Notes: generated by a model from the sequence alone, not told the origin. Shown: positions 35,130 to 43,451, counted from the stretch's first letter. The stretch: 64,000 nucleotides of DNA from Paenibacillus sp. FSL R7-0204 (GCF_038002225.1 NZ_JBBOCA010000001.1:3162001-3226000), one strand, 5' to 3'. Translations and numbers: made by a program.

Positions 35130-36357
35130 CCGATGATTATCAACATCATCACCTTATAGCTGCAGGCAGATGCGATTAAATCCGTGGCGCAGACCATTGT
35201 CCAAGCCTCCGGCTACATCGGCACCTACCTGAGCCAGGGCTGGCAGAAGATGATCGAACCTGCCGCGATTGCGCTCGCTACTGCACTGGCGATGGGACTG
35301 GTTGAGCTGGCGATGGCGGGTGGCTTCAAAGCTGGCGGAGCCAACCTCAAGAAAGCCGGACAAGCTGTCAAGAAGGGCGTCGGAGCGGCAGCCAGCGGGG
35401 TGAAGAACGTTGTAGGCGCAGGAGCCAAAGGCATCAAGAGCCTGCTGAAATCCGGATCCAAGCTGGCCTCCAGGAGCGGCAGCATGATTATACGTAATGG
35501 TAAAGTCGTGATCAAGAGCCTGCAAAAAGGGCTTATGAAGGGGGCCAAAAATCTCCGGGGCCTGCTGGACCGGATTCTGCAAAAGTTCAAGTTCAAGAAG
35601 TTTAAGCTGGTGCGCAAGGGTAAGCATATCCGTCTGTATGGCGAGGTTAATCCTTGGGTGTTGCTGATTGACGGGACTATGCAGGACATAGAGGAGCAGG
35701 ATTTCAATCAAAAGTTCCTGAAATTAAAGCAAGAGGGTAAGAAGCCGGTTAAGCTTAGTGATGCGGAATATAGCAAACTCAGTAAGCTAGAAGATACAGA
35801 GCTGAAAAAAATCTCTATGAATGCAGATGGGGATAAAGATAAGATTGATTTTGATAGCTTTGAGGACCCGAGTGATGTTATTAACCAAAGGGCGAAGAAA
35901 GCAGGACTTGATTTATCACCGAAGTCTAGCCCTTATAAGCAATTGGGATATAGGACAAAGAAAAAATTCAATAAAAAGGTTGATAATAGAACGATAACTA
36001 AAGAAGAGTGGAAAAGACTTCAATGGAATAAAAGACTCGATTCAAGAAGGGATGAAGGGGTGCAAAAATTCTGGGATCAGGAAAGAGCAAGAATTAGGAA
36101 TGGTGAGCAAACAACTCGTGAATGGTCGCAAGAACAAATAAATGATATTTTAAATGATAAAGCACCCACTTTTAATGGGAAAACTATTACAGGACATCAT
36201 GCTTATTCGTCTCTAAGAATCCCCATCTAGCAGACAAAGGAGAGATTATATATCCGGCAACGTTTAAAGAACATTTAAAACGTTGGCATGGAAATTCATA
36301 TCGTAAGAGTTTACCTGGTAAACCAATGAATCCGCAATTCCCAGAGGAATTTTAGAA
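35130..36357 (+). pseudogene. Orphan toxin cassette 4 (GHH-type HNH nuclease), frameshifted
   Basis: The copy begins at about 35130 (equivalent to about 29479), with a stop TAG in the first codons where the parent has a Tyr-Leu pair; an internal start at GTG 35184 opens the core. The linker is type B (DGTMQDIEEQDFNQKFLKLKQEG...KIDFDSFEDP). The nuclease reads TREWSQEQINDILNDKAPTF, ITGHHAYSS, then shifts frame at about 36205-36215 and continues KNPHLADKGEIIYPATF, KRWHGNSYRKSLPG to TAG at 36355-36357. The GHH plus HLAD...P-TF pattern is that of an HNH/EndoVII nuclease. One base gained or lost near the end inactivates it. Confidence 0.75.
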
Positions 36358-36384
36358 TAAAATATATATTTGAGGTGAGGTATT

Positions 36385-36732
36385 TTGTCCACATATTCTT
36401 TATTACTGGATTCAAATATAAGCGGTAAATTGTTAATGACAACAAAAAAACATGTGAATTTATCCCTTCATGAAATTAAATTTAACAGCATGAATCATAT
36501 ACCGATAATGATTGTAAATCGTAGAAACAAAGAGGAACTGGAGTTAATGAAAAATTTAGTCCAGGTATTATCAACACATCAATCAAAATTTAGGATTCTT
36601 AAACAAACTGAAGACGGGGTAGAAGAGTTACCACTTGAAATGTTCATGAATAGCTTTGAACTATCACGCCAAATTGCACAAGAGAGAGAACGATTGGATG
36701 CAATATTGCTAAAAGAGGACGATGAAGTTTAA
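36385..36732 (+). CDS. Putative immunity protein of cassette 4
   Basis: 115 residues starting with TTG behind GAGGTGAGG, 27 bases after the end of the nuclease. A/T-rich like the other immunity genes. It is soluble, with a beta-rich first half (YSLLLDSNISGKLLMTTKKH, IPIMIVNRRNKEEL) and a helical second half (EMFMNSFELSRQIAQERERL). I do not recognise the family; the role is inferred solely from its place after a nuclease cassette and before a terminator. Confidence 0.5.
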   Translation: MSTYSLLLDSNISGKLLMTTKKHVNLSLHEIKFNSMNHIPIMIVNRRNKEELELMKNLVQVLSTHQSKFRILKQTEDGVEELPLEMFMNSFELSRQIAQERERLDAILLKEDDEV

Positions 36733-36834
36733 TAATATAATCTTTTTGTGGTAATGTTTTAAGTGTATATTAATAACGTGAAGGGGCTACCAAGTGCCGA
36801 ATGACCCCATCATTTTTTCAACCGTTAAATCAAT

Positions 36835-36878
36835 CAGGTCAATTATGGTCAGATACTACCATGATTGACCTGTTTTTT
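36835..36878 (+). terminator. Terminator closing the toxin-cassette region
   Basis: CAGGTCAATTATGGT (36835-36849) pairs with ACCATGATTGACCTG (36858-36872) with one mismatch, followed by TTTTTT. The interval 36733-37030 holds otherwise only the AAA+ leader and a C-run-rich spacer. Confidence 0.85.
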
Positions 36879-36961
36879 GTTATCTTCATTTTCTTGGCTT
36901 TTTTATTATAACTGAAAAATCCAAGCTGATAAAAAAACTAACCATTTCCCCCTCCCCCCAG

Positions 36962-36995
36962 TTGTAATCCCCCACCCAAAACTTACTTTATATAT
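36962..36995 (+). promoter_or_regulatory. Candidate SigO/RsoA-type promoter of the eCIS operon
   Basis: TTGTAA (36962-36967), a 15-base spacer that is C/A-rich, then TTACTTTATATATG (36983-36996), 35 bases before the AAA+ start. This is the best match to the motif shared with 17347-17381 and 26569-26602, and the only strong candidate before the structural genes. Confidence 0.55.
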
Positions 36996-37030
36996 GAACA
37001 AGAAAATATAGAGTGAGGACAGAACTGCCG

Positions 37031-39469
37031 ATGAAATTCAAAAAATTGGCTAGAGGCTATCGAAAGGAAACAGCGGAAGGTGCTGACAGTGTGGAACGAA
37101 TCGAAGCATCCGGGCTTGGCGCAGGCGCTGCTCCTGCTTCCGCTCATGAAGCAGCAGCTTCTGAAGCAATTTCCAGAGCAGCAGCTCCCCGAGAGGAGAG
37201 CGGCGAACCCGCTCCGCCCTACAACTCCAATCAAGAGCATCTCGCAGAAGAGCTGCAACTGCTGGAGCTCCGACTCAAGCTCAGGTACCTTGAAGGACCG
37301 CAGCCGCACGCAGAGCTGGAGCTTGTGGACGAGGAGATCCGCAGTTTGCTGGATGTCCAGCCGGAAGATGAGCGTTACATCAATCTCTTAACAGCGGAAA
37401 TAGCTCATCTGGAACGGAAGATCGCTGCCAGACTGAGGACTAATTTCCACCCATCAGCAGGTCAGTCACCCAGTCCAGCTCTCCGCCTTACGTGCACAGA
37501 AATGGCTTCTGCACTTAGCCTGCCGGGGCTGGAGGTAACCAGTCCCGCACCCAGACTCATGCTCCCGGAGGTGGCTTCTGTACTTAACCTGTCAGGGCTG
37601 GAGGTAAGCATCCTGGTGGCTTGTCTGGCGCCTGAGCTGGACGGCAAGTACGGGCGAATCTATGCCTACCTGCAGAATGATATGTCGGACAAGCGCCCTT
37701 CGGTGGGTTGGGTCCTGGAGGTATTCGCCGGGGCAGAGGAGGAGCGGCAGGCGGCCCGTCTGCTGTTCGATGCGAATGCGCCGCTGATGAAGCTGTTGCT
37801 GGAGCGAAGAGGGGAGTACGGCGACAGCCGCATTCCGCTAATCGCCCGGCCGCTGAAGCTGGAGGATTGGGCGGTGAATCTGCTGCTCGGCTATGAGGTG
37901 CTAGATGAGCGCCTGACGAAGGCAGCGAATCTTAGCACGGTGCCCCTTCCGCAGCAGTCCCGTTTCCCTGCTGAGCTGGAGCAGAAGCTGCTGCGGTTCG
38001 TGAAGCATTACAGCAGCAGCGGGGCCGGCAGCTCCGGTAGCTCTGGCAGTGTGCTATACGTTAGCGGGCCGGATGAGGCCGTGAAGCTGGGCGGTATCTG
38101 CAAGGTCTGCGGCACCCTGGGACTCTCTGTCCTGGTTGCCGATCTGGAGAAGCTGCTGTGCCCTGAGGCTGATTTCAGCGAAATGCTGAGGCTGCTTGGA
38201 CGGCATGCGCTGCTGATGAAGACGGCCCTCTGCTTCACCGGCTTCGACAGCCTGGTGACAGAGGATGACCGCTACAGCCTGCAGATCCGGCTCCTCACGG
38301 AGATGCTGGCAGACTATGCACCGCTGGCGTTCATCCTTGGAGAAGCGCAGTGGGGAATCAGCTTAACCGGAATTGCGCTGAACTTCATGCAGATCGACTT
38401 GCCCTTTCCGGATGCGGCGGCCCGCAAGGCTGCATGGACTGCCTTCGGTCAGGAGTATAAGCTGTCTCCGCAGATGGAACTGGATGAAGTCAGCGGCAGC
38501 TTCCGCTTCACGGCAAGCCAGATCCGGGCCGCGCTGAACGGCGGTGAGAACATCGCCGTCTGGAACGGCTCCAGGGAGAACGGGATCAGCACGAAGGACC
38601 TCTACCAAGCCTGTTACTTCCAGTCCAGCCGCAGAATCCAGGCACTGGCCTCGAAGGTCCAAGCCATGTATACCTGGGACATGCTGGTGCTTCCCGAAGA
38701 GCAGCTGAATCAGCTGCAGGAAATCTGCCGTCAGGTGAAATACCGCGCACTCGTCTATGGAGAGTGGGGCTTTGCAGGACGGCTGTCGCTCGGCAGAGGG
38801 CTGAACATCCTGTTCTCGGGGCCGCCAGGCTCCGGGAAGACGATGGCTGCTGAGGTGATTGCAACTGAGCTGAGTCTGGAAATCTACAAGATCGATGTCT
38901 CGCAGATTGTGAGCAAGTATATCGGGGAGACCGAGAAGAATCTGTCGCGGATCTTTGATGAGGCGGAGACCTCGAACGCCATTCTCTTCTTCGACGAAGC
39001 GGATGCCTTGTTCGGCAAGCGTTCTGAGGTCAAGGATGCGCATGACCGGTACGCGAATGTGGAGATCAGCTACCTGCTGCAGAAGATGGAGGAGTACACG
39101 GGAATTGTGATTCTGGCGACCAACCTGAATCAGAATCTGGACGATGCTTTTGCCCGCAGGCTGCATTTCAAGCTGGAATTCCCGTTCCCGGAGCAGCAGC
39201 AACGCGGCCGGATCTGGCAGGGGATGTTCCCGGTGGGAGCGCCGCTTGATGCCGGCCTGGATTACGATTTCATGGCGGAGAAGTTTATTCTTGCCGGTGG
39301 CAACATCAAGAACATTGCCTTGAATGCGGCCTTTTATGCGGCGCATGAGGGCTGTTCCATCGGGATGAAGCAGATCATGCTGGCGGCCAAGCGGGAGTAT
39401 CTGAAGCTGGGCAGAACCTTTTTGCAATCGGATTATGCGCCCTATCACACACTGATCGAGGTGAAATAA
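37031..39469 (+). CDS. eCIS AAA+ ATPase (Afp15/Pvc15-like)
   Basis: Start ATG 37031 preferred (AGTGAGGA upstream) over the in-frame GTG 37013 that lies within that ribosome site; 812 residues. The C-terminal AAA+ module has Walker A FSGPPGSGKTMAAE at about 595, IVSKYIGETEKNL, Walker B ILFFDEADALFG at about 650, sensor 1 VILATNLNQNLDDAF and arginine-finger/FPFPE segments. A second, degenerate ATPase-like domain (LYVSGPDEAV...ALCFTGFD) precedes it, as in eCIS ATPases. The N-terminal 120 residues are helical and variable. Family role: needed for assembly or cargo loading of Afp/PVC-type particles, in the cytosol. Confidence 0.85.
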   Translation: MKFKKLARGYRKETAEGADSVERIEASGLGAGAAPASAHEAAASEAISRAAAPREESGEPAPPYNSNQEHLAEELQLLELRLKLRYLEGPQPHAELELVDEEIRSLLDVQPEDERYINLLTAEIAHLERKIAARLRTNFHPSAGQSPSPALRLTCTEMASALSLPGLEVTSPAPRLMLPEVASVLNLSGLEVSILVACLAPELDGKYGRIYAYLQNDMSDKRPSVGWVLEVFAGAEEERQAARLLFDANAPLMKLLLERRGEYGDSRIPLIARPLKLEDWAVNLLLGYEVLDERLTKAANLSTVPLPQQSRFPAELEQKLLRFVKHYSSSGAGSSGSSGSVLYVSGPDEAVKLGGICKVCGTLGLSVLVADLEKLLCPEADFSEMLRLLGRHALLMKTALCFTGFDSLVTEDDRYSLQIRLLTEMLADYAPLAFILGEAQWGISLTGIALNFMQIDLPFPDAAARKAAWTAFGQEYKLSPQMELDEVSGSFRFTASQIRAALNGGENIAVWNGSRENGISTKDLYQACYFQSSRRIQALASKVQAMYTWDMLVLPEEQLNQLQEICRQVKYRALVYGEWGFAGRLSLGRGLNILFSGPPGSGKTMAAEVIATELSLEIYKIDVSQIVSKYIGETEKNLSRIFDEAETSNAILFFDEADALFGKRSEVKDAHDRYANVEISYLLQKMEEYTGIVILATNLNQNLDDAFARRLHFKLEFPFPEQQQRGRIWQGMFPVGAPLDAGLDYDFMAEKFILAGGNIKNIALNAAFYAAHEGCSIGMKQIMLAAKREYLKLGRTFLQSDYAPYHTLIEVK

Positions 39470-39471
39470 GT

Positions 39472-40044
39472 ATGGCCGTGGATACAGGTACGGTAATAAG
39501 AGATGTCAGCACCAGCCTGAAGGCGCTACTGAAGGCGCATGTGCCTGAGCTGAACGATGACAGCTTCATCAGCTTCGGCTCTCCGAGTGATATTGACAGC
39601 TCAACGATGAAGCTCTCAATGTGTTTGTATTATCTGAGCCATAGCCCAAGTATGCGCAACAGTGAGAAGGAAGAGACCGGCGGCAAGAATGAGTTCATGT
39701 ATCCGCCGGCTTATCTGGATTTGTACTATCTGCTCACACCTTATGCCAAGGACAGGGAGACTGAGCAGCTGATCCTGGGCCGGATCTTTCAGCTGTTCCA
39801 TGAGCATCCGGTGCTTAGCGGCAACGATCTGCGGGGCAACCTGGCCGAATGCGGCAATGAGAAGATCCGGATCTCCTATAACAACCTGACGATTCAGGAT
39901 ATCAAGCAGCTGTGGGAGGTGTTCCCCGGAAAGCCGGCTAAGGTGAGCCTGTCCTATCTGGTGTCGCCGGTGCGGCTGCCTGCGGATAAGACGATCCAGA
40001 TCCCGCGGGTTGAGGTGAAAGAGCTGGGCGTTCATCCTCTGTAG
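39472..40044 (+). CDS. DUF4255 (Pvc16-type) tail cap/terminator protein
   Basis: 190 residues, start 3 bases after the ATPase stop with a ribosome site inside that gene (GAGGTGAAATAAGT). DVSTSLKALLKAHVPEL, LSMCLYYLSHSP, YPPAYLDLYYLLTPYAKDRETEQLILGRIFQLFHEHP and VSPVRLPADKTIQIPRV are typical DUF4255, the Afp16/Pvc16 family that caps and stops growth of the inner tube and sheath. Translational coupling to the ATPase is usual in eCIS loci. About 215 bases follow before the sheath; they contain no supportable gene (a 31-codon GTG frame near 40070 is not convincing). Confidence 0.85.
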   Translation: MAVDTGTVIRDVSTSLKALLKAHVPELNDDSFISFGSPSDIDSSTMKLSMCLYYLSHSPSMRNSEKEETGGKNEFMYPPAYLDLYYLLTPYAKDRETEQLILGRIFQLFHEHPVLSGNDLRGNLAECGNEKIRISYNNLTIQDIKQLWEVFPGKPAKVSLSYLVSPVRLPADKTIQIPRVEVKELGVHPL

Positions 40045-40259
40045 ACACAGCTGGCAGAGAGGGCTTCTGTGAAGGGAGTGATTCATGGAGGAATGACATG
40101 CAAGGCACCCGTACCAGCGGATATTCCGCAGACAAAGGCAACTGTGCCTAACCGGATTGTGTAAGCTGACCAACCTTAAGTTTATGCTTCCTTAGCCAGT
40201 TTTGCCGAAGGTTTCTCTCAGAAGCAGAAGCTAATTAAACTTTTTTAGGAGGGTAAGAG

Positions 40260-41798
40260 ATGGCAAATTATTTATCGCCAGGCGTGTATGTGGAGGAAGT
40301 CTCAAGTGGGGTCAAGCCGATTGCCGGTGTGGGCACCTCAGTCGGGGCCTTCGTCGGGATCGCAGAAAAAGGGGTCATCGGCAAAGCGGTACTGGTCACC
40401 AACTGGAGCCAGTTCGTCAATGAGTTCGGCCAGTTTATCCCCAATGGCTATCTGGCTTATGCCGTGTATAACTTTTTTGCGGAGGGAGGCACCTCCTGCT
40501 ACGTAGTGAGAGCCGCATCCACCGATATCCGTCCGGCTTCGCTTGCGGTTCGCGATACCGATAATCTGGATTTGTTCAAGGTAGTTGCACGTTCGGAAGG
40601 GGAGTGGGGCAACCGCATTTCGGTCAAGATCGGCCCGTCCTCCAACAAACAGCAATTTGGCTTCAAGATGATTGTGCAGTATTTGCTGGACAGTGATTTC
40701 AATAATGAATACAGCGGAGAAGACGAAGAGGGCAAAATCGTCGAAATTTTCGACAACATGCTGCTGATTAATTTTGAAGAAAAGGTGAATCAGGTATCCG
40801 CCTTTGTCAGTGTGAAGCCGCTGGTGGACCTGACCATTCTGGAGAATATGGAGAAAACGCCAGCGTTCAATGAAGCAGCTCTGTCCCTCAGCGGCGGTGT
40901 GAACGGGATGTCCCCGATTGACTTCCTGGGGGATGCGGTCAAGCGGGCCGGTATCCACGCGTTCGATACGATTGACGGCATCAACATTGTAGCAGCTCCA
41001 GACCTTGCAGATATGGCGTACAGCCGGGGCACCATCCTGGATATGCTGAATTACTGCAAGCTGAGAAAAGACTGCATCTTCATCGTAGATCCTCCGCATG
41101 GCTTAAGCCCGCTGGAGGTCAAGGATTTCAAGGAGGGGGCGGGCGATTATTCGGGCAATTCATTCAATACATCCTACGGCGCCTTGTACTATCCTTGGGT
41201 CTACATTAATGATCCGCTGACCGGGAAGCAGAAGCTTGTGCCGCCGTCCGGGGCAATTGCCGGTACGTATGCGTATGTCGATGCCGTTCGCGGTGTCCAC
41301 AAAGCACCGGCAGGCACCACCGACGGCTATCTGGATTCCGTAGTCGGAATCGAGAAGATCATCACGAAGGCGGAGCAGGAGCTGCTGAATCCCGGCGGCA
41401 TCAACGTAATCCGCTCCTTGCCGGAAGGTATCTGTGTCTGGGGAGCCAGAACGTTGTCCGCCGATTCGGAATGGAGTTACGTCAACGTCCGGCGGCTGAT
41501 GATGTATATTGAAGAGTCGCTGGATGAGGGCAGCCAGTGGGTCGTGTTTGAACCGAATGATCCGAGCCTGTGGGGCAAGGTCAAACGCAATCTCACCGCC
41601 TTCCTGACCCGCGTATGGAGAGACGGTGCACTCTACGGAACCACGCAGGAAGAGGCCTTTTTCGTCAAAGTGGACGAGGAGAACAATCCGCCTGCTGTGC
41701 GGGATGCCGGCCAGCTGATTATCGAAGTGGGCGTAGCCCCGGTCAAACCTGCTGAATTCGTAGTCATCCGGGTCAGCCAGAAGACCTTATCCAAATAA
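40260..41798 (+). CDS. eCIS contractile sheath protein
   Basis: 512 residues behind AGGAGGGTAAGAG. The N-terminus YLSPGVYVEEVSSGVKPIAGVGTSVGAFVGIAEKG is the hallmark of phage-type sheath proteins, and the C-terminal half has the sheath core ending GALYGTTQEEAFFVKVDEENNPP, IIEVGVAPVKPAEFVVIRVSQ. Sheath subunits stack around the tube and contract to drive it through the target envelope. Only one sheath gene is present, unlike Afp/PVC with two or three paralogues. Confidence 0.93.
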   Translation: MANYLSPGVYVEEVSSGVKPIAGVGTSVGAFVGIAEKGVIGKAVLVTNWSQFVNEFGQFIPNGYLAYAVYNFFAEGGTSCYVVRAASTDIRPASLAVRDTDNLDLFKVVARSEGEWGNRISVKIGPSSNKQQFGFKMIVQYLLDSDFNNEYSGEDEEGKIVEIFDNMLLINFEEKVNQVSAFVSVKPLVDLTILENMEKTPAFNEAALSLSGGVNGMSPIDFLGDAVKRAGIHAFDTIDGINIVAAPDLADMAYSRGTILDMLNYCKLRKDCIFIVDPPHGLSPLEVKDFKEGAGDYSGNSFNTSYGALYYPWVYINDPLTGKQKLVPPSGAIAGTYAYVDAVRGVHKAPAGTTDGYLDSVVGIEKIITKAEQELLNPGGINVIRSLPEGICVWGARTLSADSEWSYVNVRRLMMYIEESLDEGSQWVVFEPNDPSLWGKVKRNLTAFLTRVWRDGALYGTTQEEAFFVKVDEENNPPAVRDAGQLIIEVGVAPVKPAEFVVIRVSQKTLSK

Positions 41799-41821
41799 GA
41801 GACTGAGAGGAGATTTATGCT

Positions 41822-42265
41822 ATGGCAACCGGCAAAAGATTGGACCCCTACCGCAATTACCGCTTCCGCGTTGTAATTGACGGCATTCAGACCGCAGCCT
41901 TTGCGGACGCAACGATTCCGGATACATCCACAGAGGCTGTTGATTACCGGGAGGGTATCGATGCCCCGCATGCGCGCAAGCTGTCCGGCTTGACCAAATT
42001 CGGGAACATTACCTTGAAAAAAGGGCTGACCGACTCCCTGGAGCTCTACAACTGGCGCAAGGCGATTGAGGACAAAGGCGCGCTGAAGAACCGCAAGAGC
42101 TTGTCCATCATCCTGGTGGATGAAGAAGGCAATGACAAGGCGCAGTGGGATATCCTCGAAGCCTGGCCGATCAAATATGATGTCAGCGCCCTTAGCGCTA
42201 AAGGCAACGAGGTCTCTGTCGAGTCGATGGAGCTGGTGCATGAAGGGGTTCGCAGAGTGAAATAG
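41822..42265 (+). CDS. Tail tube protein 1 (Afp1/gp19-like)
   Basis: 147 residues, TTATGCTATGG start region 23 bases after the sheath. RLDPYRNYRFRVVIDGIQTAAFADATIPDT, DAPHARKLSGLTKFGNITLKKGLTDSLELYNWRKAI and ESMELVHEGVRRVK are typical of the tube proteins of eCIS and T4-like gp19. It polymerises into the inner tube that carries cargo. Directly paired with the sheath, as in other eCIS loci. Confidence 0.9.
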   Translation: MATGKRLDPYRNYRFRVVIDGIQTAAFADATIPDTSTEAVDYREGIDAPHARKLSGLTKFGNITLKKGLTDSLELYNWRKAIEDKGALKNRKSLSIILVDEEGNDKAQWDILEAWPIKYDVSALSAKGNEVSVESMELVHEGVRRVK

Positions 42266-42412
42266 CCTTCCCGCTTATCGTCATCGTCACTGTGGATGTG
42301 ATGCAATACGCCAAAACATAAGCTGGACGGTATGGACATCATATTCACGGCCGGGGACGCCGGAAGGAAGCGAAGGCATGAGGATGGTCTTGATGAGGAA
42401 GTGAGGGAGAAT

Positions 42413-42781
42413 ATGGAACTATTACAAACTGAATTCAGCTTCACCCTGCCCAAGGGGTACGTGGATGAAGCAGGCACGCTGCATAAGCAAGGCACCATGC
42501 GTCTGGCTACCGCAGCCGATGAGATTACACCGCTCCGGGATTCCCGGGTTCAGCAGAACCCCGCGTATCTGACAGTCATTCTGCTCTCCAGAGTAGTCAC
42601 CGCACTAGGTGGACTGGGCATGATTACGCCGAGAGTGATCGAAGAATTGTATACCTCGGATTTCGCCTATCTGCAGGATCTGTACAACCGGATTAACCAG
42701 AACGGCAGCAATGCGGTTCATGCGCAGTGTCCCAAGTGCGAGCAGCGCTTCGAGCTTGAACTGGAACCGCCGGGGGAATAG
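42413..42781 (+). CDS. Phage tail assembly-like protein, eCIS-conserved
   Basis: The real start is ATG 42413 (GTGAGGGAGAAT upstream), giving 122 residues; an in-frame ATG at 42332 has no ribosome site. ELLQTEFSFTLPKGYVDEAG, GTMRLATAADEITPLRDSRV, LTVILLSRVVTALG and a C-terminal CPKCEQRFELEL (one zinc-type CxxC) fit the small protein that precedes DUF6760 in many bacterial eCIS loci. The precise role is not established; its position between tube genes suggests assembly. The stop at 42779-42781 overlaps the next frame. Confidence 0.7.
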   Translation: MELLQTEFSFTLPKGYVDEAGTLHKQGTMRLATAADEITPLRDSRVQQNPAYLTVILLSRVVTALGGLGMITPRVIEELYTSDFAYLQDLYNRINQNGSNAVHAQCPKCEQRFELELEPPGE

Positions 42782-42963
42782 TCGGCTACCCCCTTGACCG
42801 CCTCTACGAGGAGGTAGCCTTTCTGACCTACTATCTGCATTGGGACTATACGGCGGTGCTGAACCTGGAGCATGCCGAACGGGACCGCTGGTGCAGTGAA
42901 GTCAGCCGGATCAACCAGAAGCTGAGTGGCGGGGAAGAGAAGAAGAACTTCTTTGAGGCTTAG
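42778..42963 (+). CDS. DUF6760-type small eCIS protein without normal start
   Basis: The -1 frame relative to the preceding gene is open from 42760 to TAG at 42961-42963 and encodes YPLDRLYEEVAFLTYYLHWDYTAVLNLEHAERDRW, the conserved core of DUF6760. No ATG, GTG or TTG exists between the upstream stop (TGA 42757) and this core; the first candidate codon is ATA 42778. The two frames meet at CCGGGGGAATAG, where a -1 slip on the G-run would fuse the proteins, as in tail assembly chaperone pairs of phages. Rare AUA initiation is the alternative. Confidence 0.6.
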   Translation: MVGYPLDRLYEEVAFLTYYLHWDYTAVLNLEHAERDRWCSEVSRINQKLSGGEEKKNFFEA

Positions 42964-42974
42964 GAGAGGATAAC

Positions 42975-43451
42975 ATGAAGGCAAATATGCTAAATATCGG
43001 CGCCAAAAGAAGCTGGGTACCCGGGTACCGGGAAGATCCCTTTCTTGCTTATAGCTTCATCGTGGAAATTGACGGGATCTCCGTGGCCGGATTCTCTGAG
43101 GTCTCAGGCCTTAGCGTGGAGACACAGGTGGAGCGCAAAACCTTCGGCGGTGAGAATCATAAGGAATTTGTGTTCCTGGGACCGACCAAATACTCGGATC
43201 TGACGCTGAAAAACGGGGTCACGAATGATGAGTACCTGTGGAATTGGTATCAGAATGTGGTGAACGGGGTCATCCGGCGGCGCAGCGGGTCCATCTGTCT
43301 CCTGGATCATTCCGGCACGCCCAAGGTGTGGTGGAACTTTATCGAAGCCTGCCCCATCAAATGGGAAGGGCCGGCGTTCAACGCCAGCAGCAGCGCGGTA
43401 GCCGTCGAGAGCCTGGTTCTGACGCACAACGGGCTGTACAGGTACCGGTAA
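42975..43451 (+). CDS. Tail tube protein 2 (Afp5-like)
   Basis: 158 residues behind GGAGAGGATAAC; 12 bases after the DUF6760 frame. PGYREDPFLAYSFIVEIDGISVAGFSEVSGLSVETQVERKTFGGEN is the N-terminal strand pair of the tube-initiator family, then PTKYSDLTLKNGVTNDEYLWNWYQNVVNG and ESLVLTHNGLYRYR. Afp5-type tubes form the first ring on the baseplate hub. The stop overlaps the next start (TAATG). Confidence 0.88.
   Translation: MKANMLNIGAKRSWVPGYREDPFLAYSFIVEIDGISVAGFSEVSGLSVETQVERKTFGGENHKEFVFLGPTKYSDLTLKNGVTNDEYLWNWYQNVVNGVIRRRSGSICLLDHSGTPKVWWNFIEACPIKWEGPAFNASSSAVAVESLVLTHNGLYRYR

Noticed and set aside
38363..39448. 361-codon minus-strand frame opposite the AAA+ ATPase
   Set aside because: Antisense to Walker A/B motifs of a well-supported gene, no ribosome site, no recognisable domain.
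40070..40165. 31-codon frame starting at GTG between cap and sheath genes
   Set aside because: No good ribosome site, no recognisable product; it could be leftover leader sequence.
40150..40230. Fifth copy of the SigO-type promoter motif before the sheath gene
   Set aside because: TTGTGT and TTAAGTTTAT are present but the spacing is about two bases too short and TTAC is absent; not counted.
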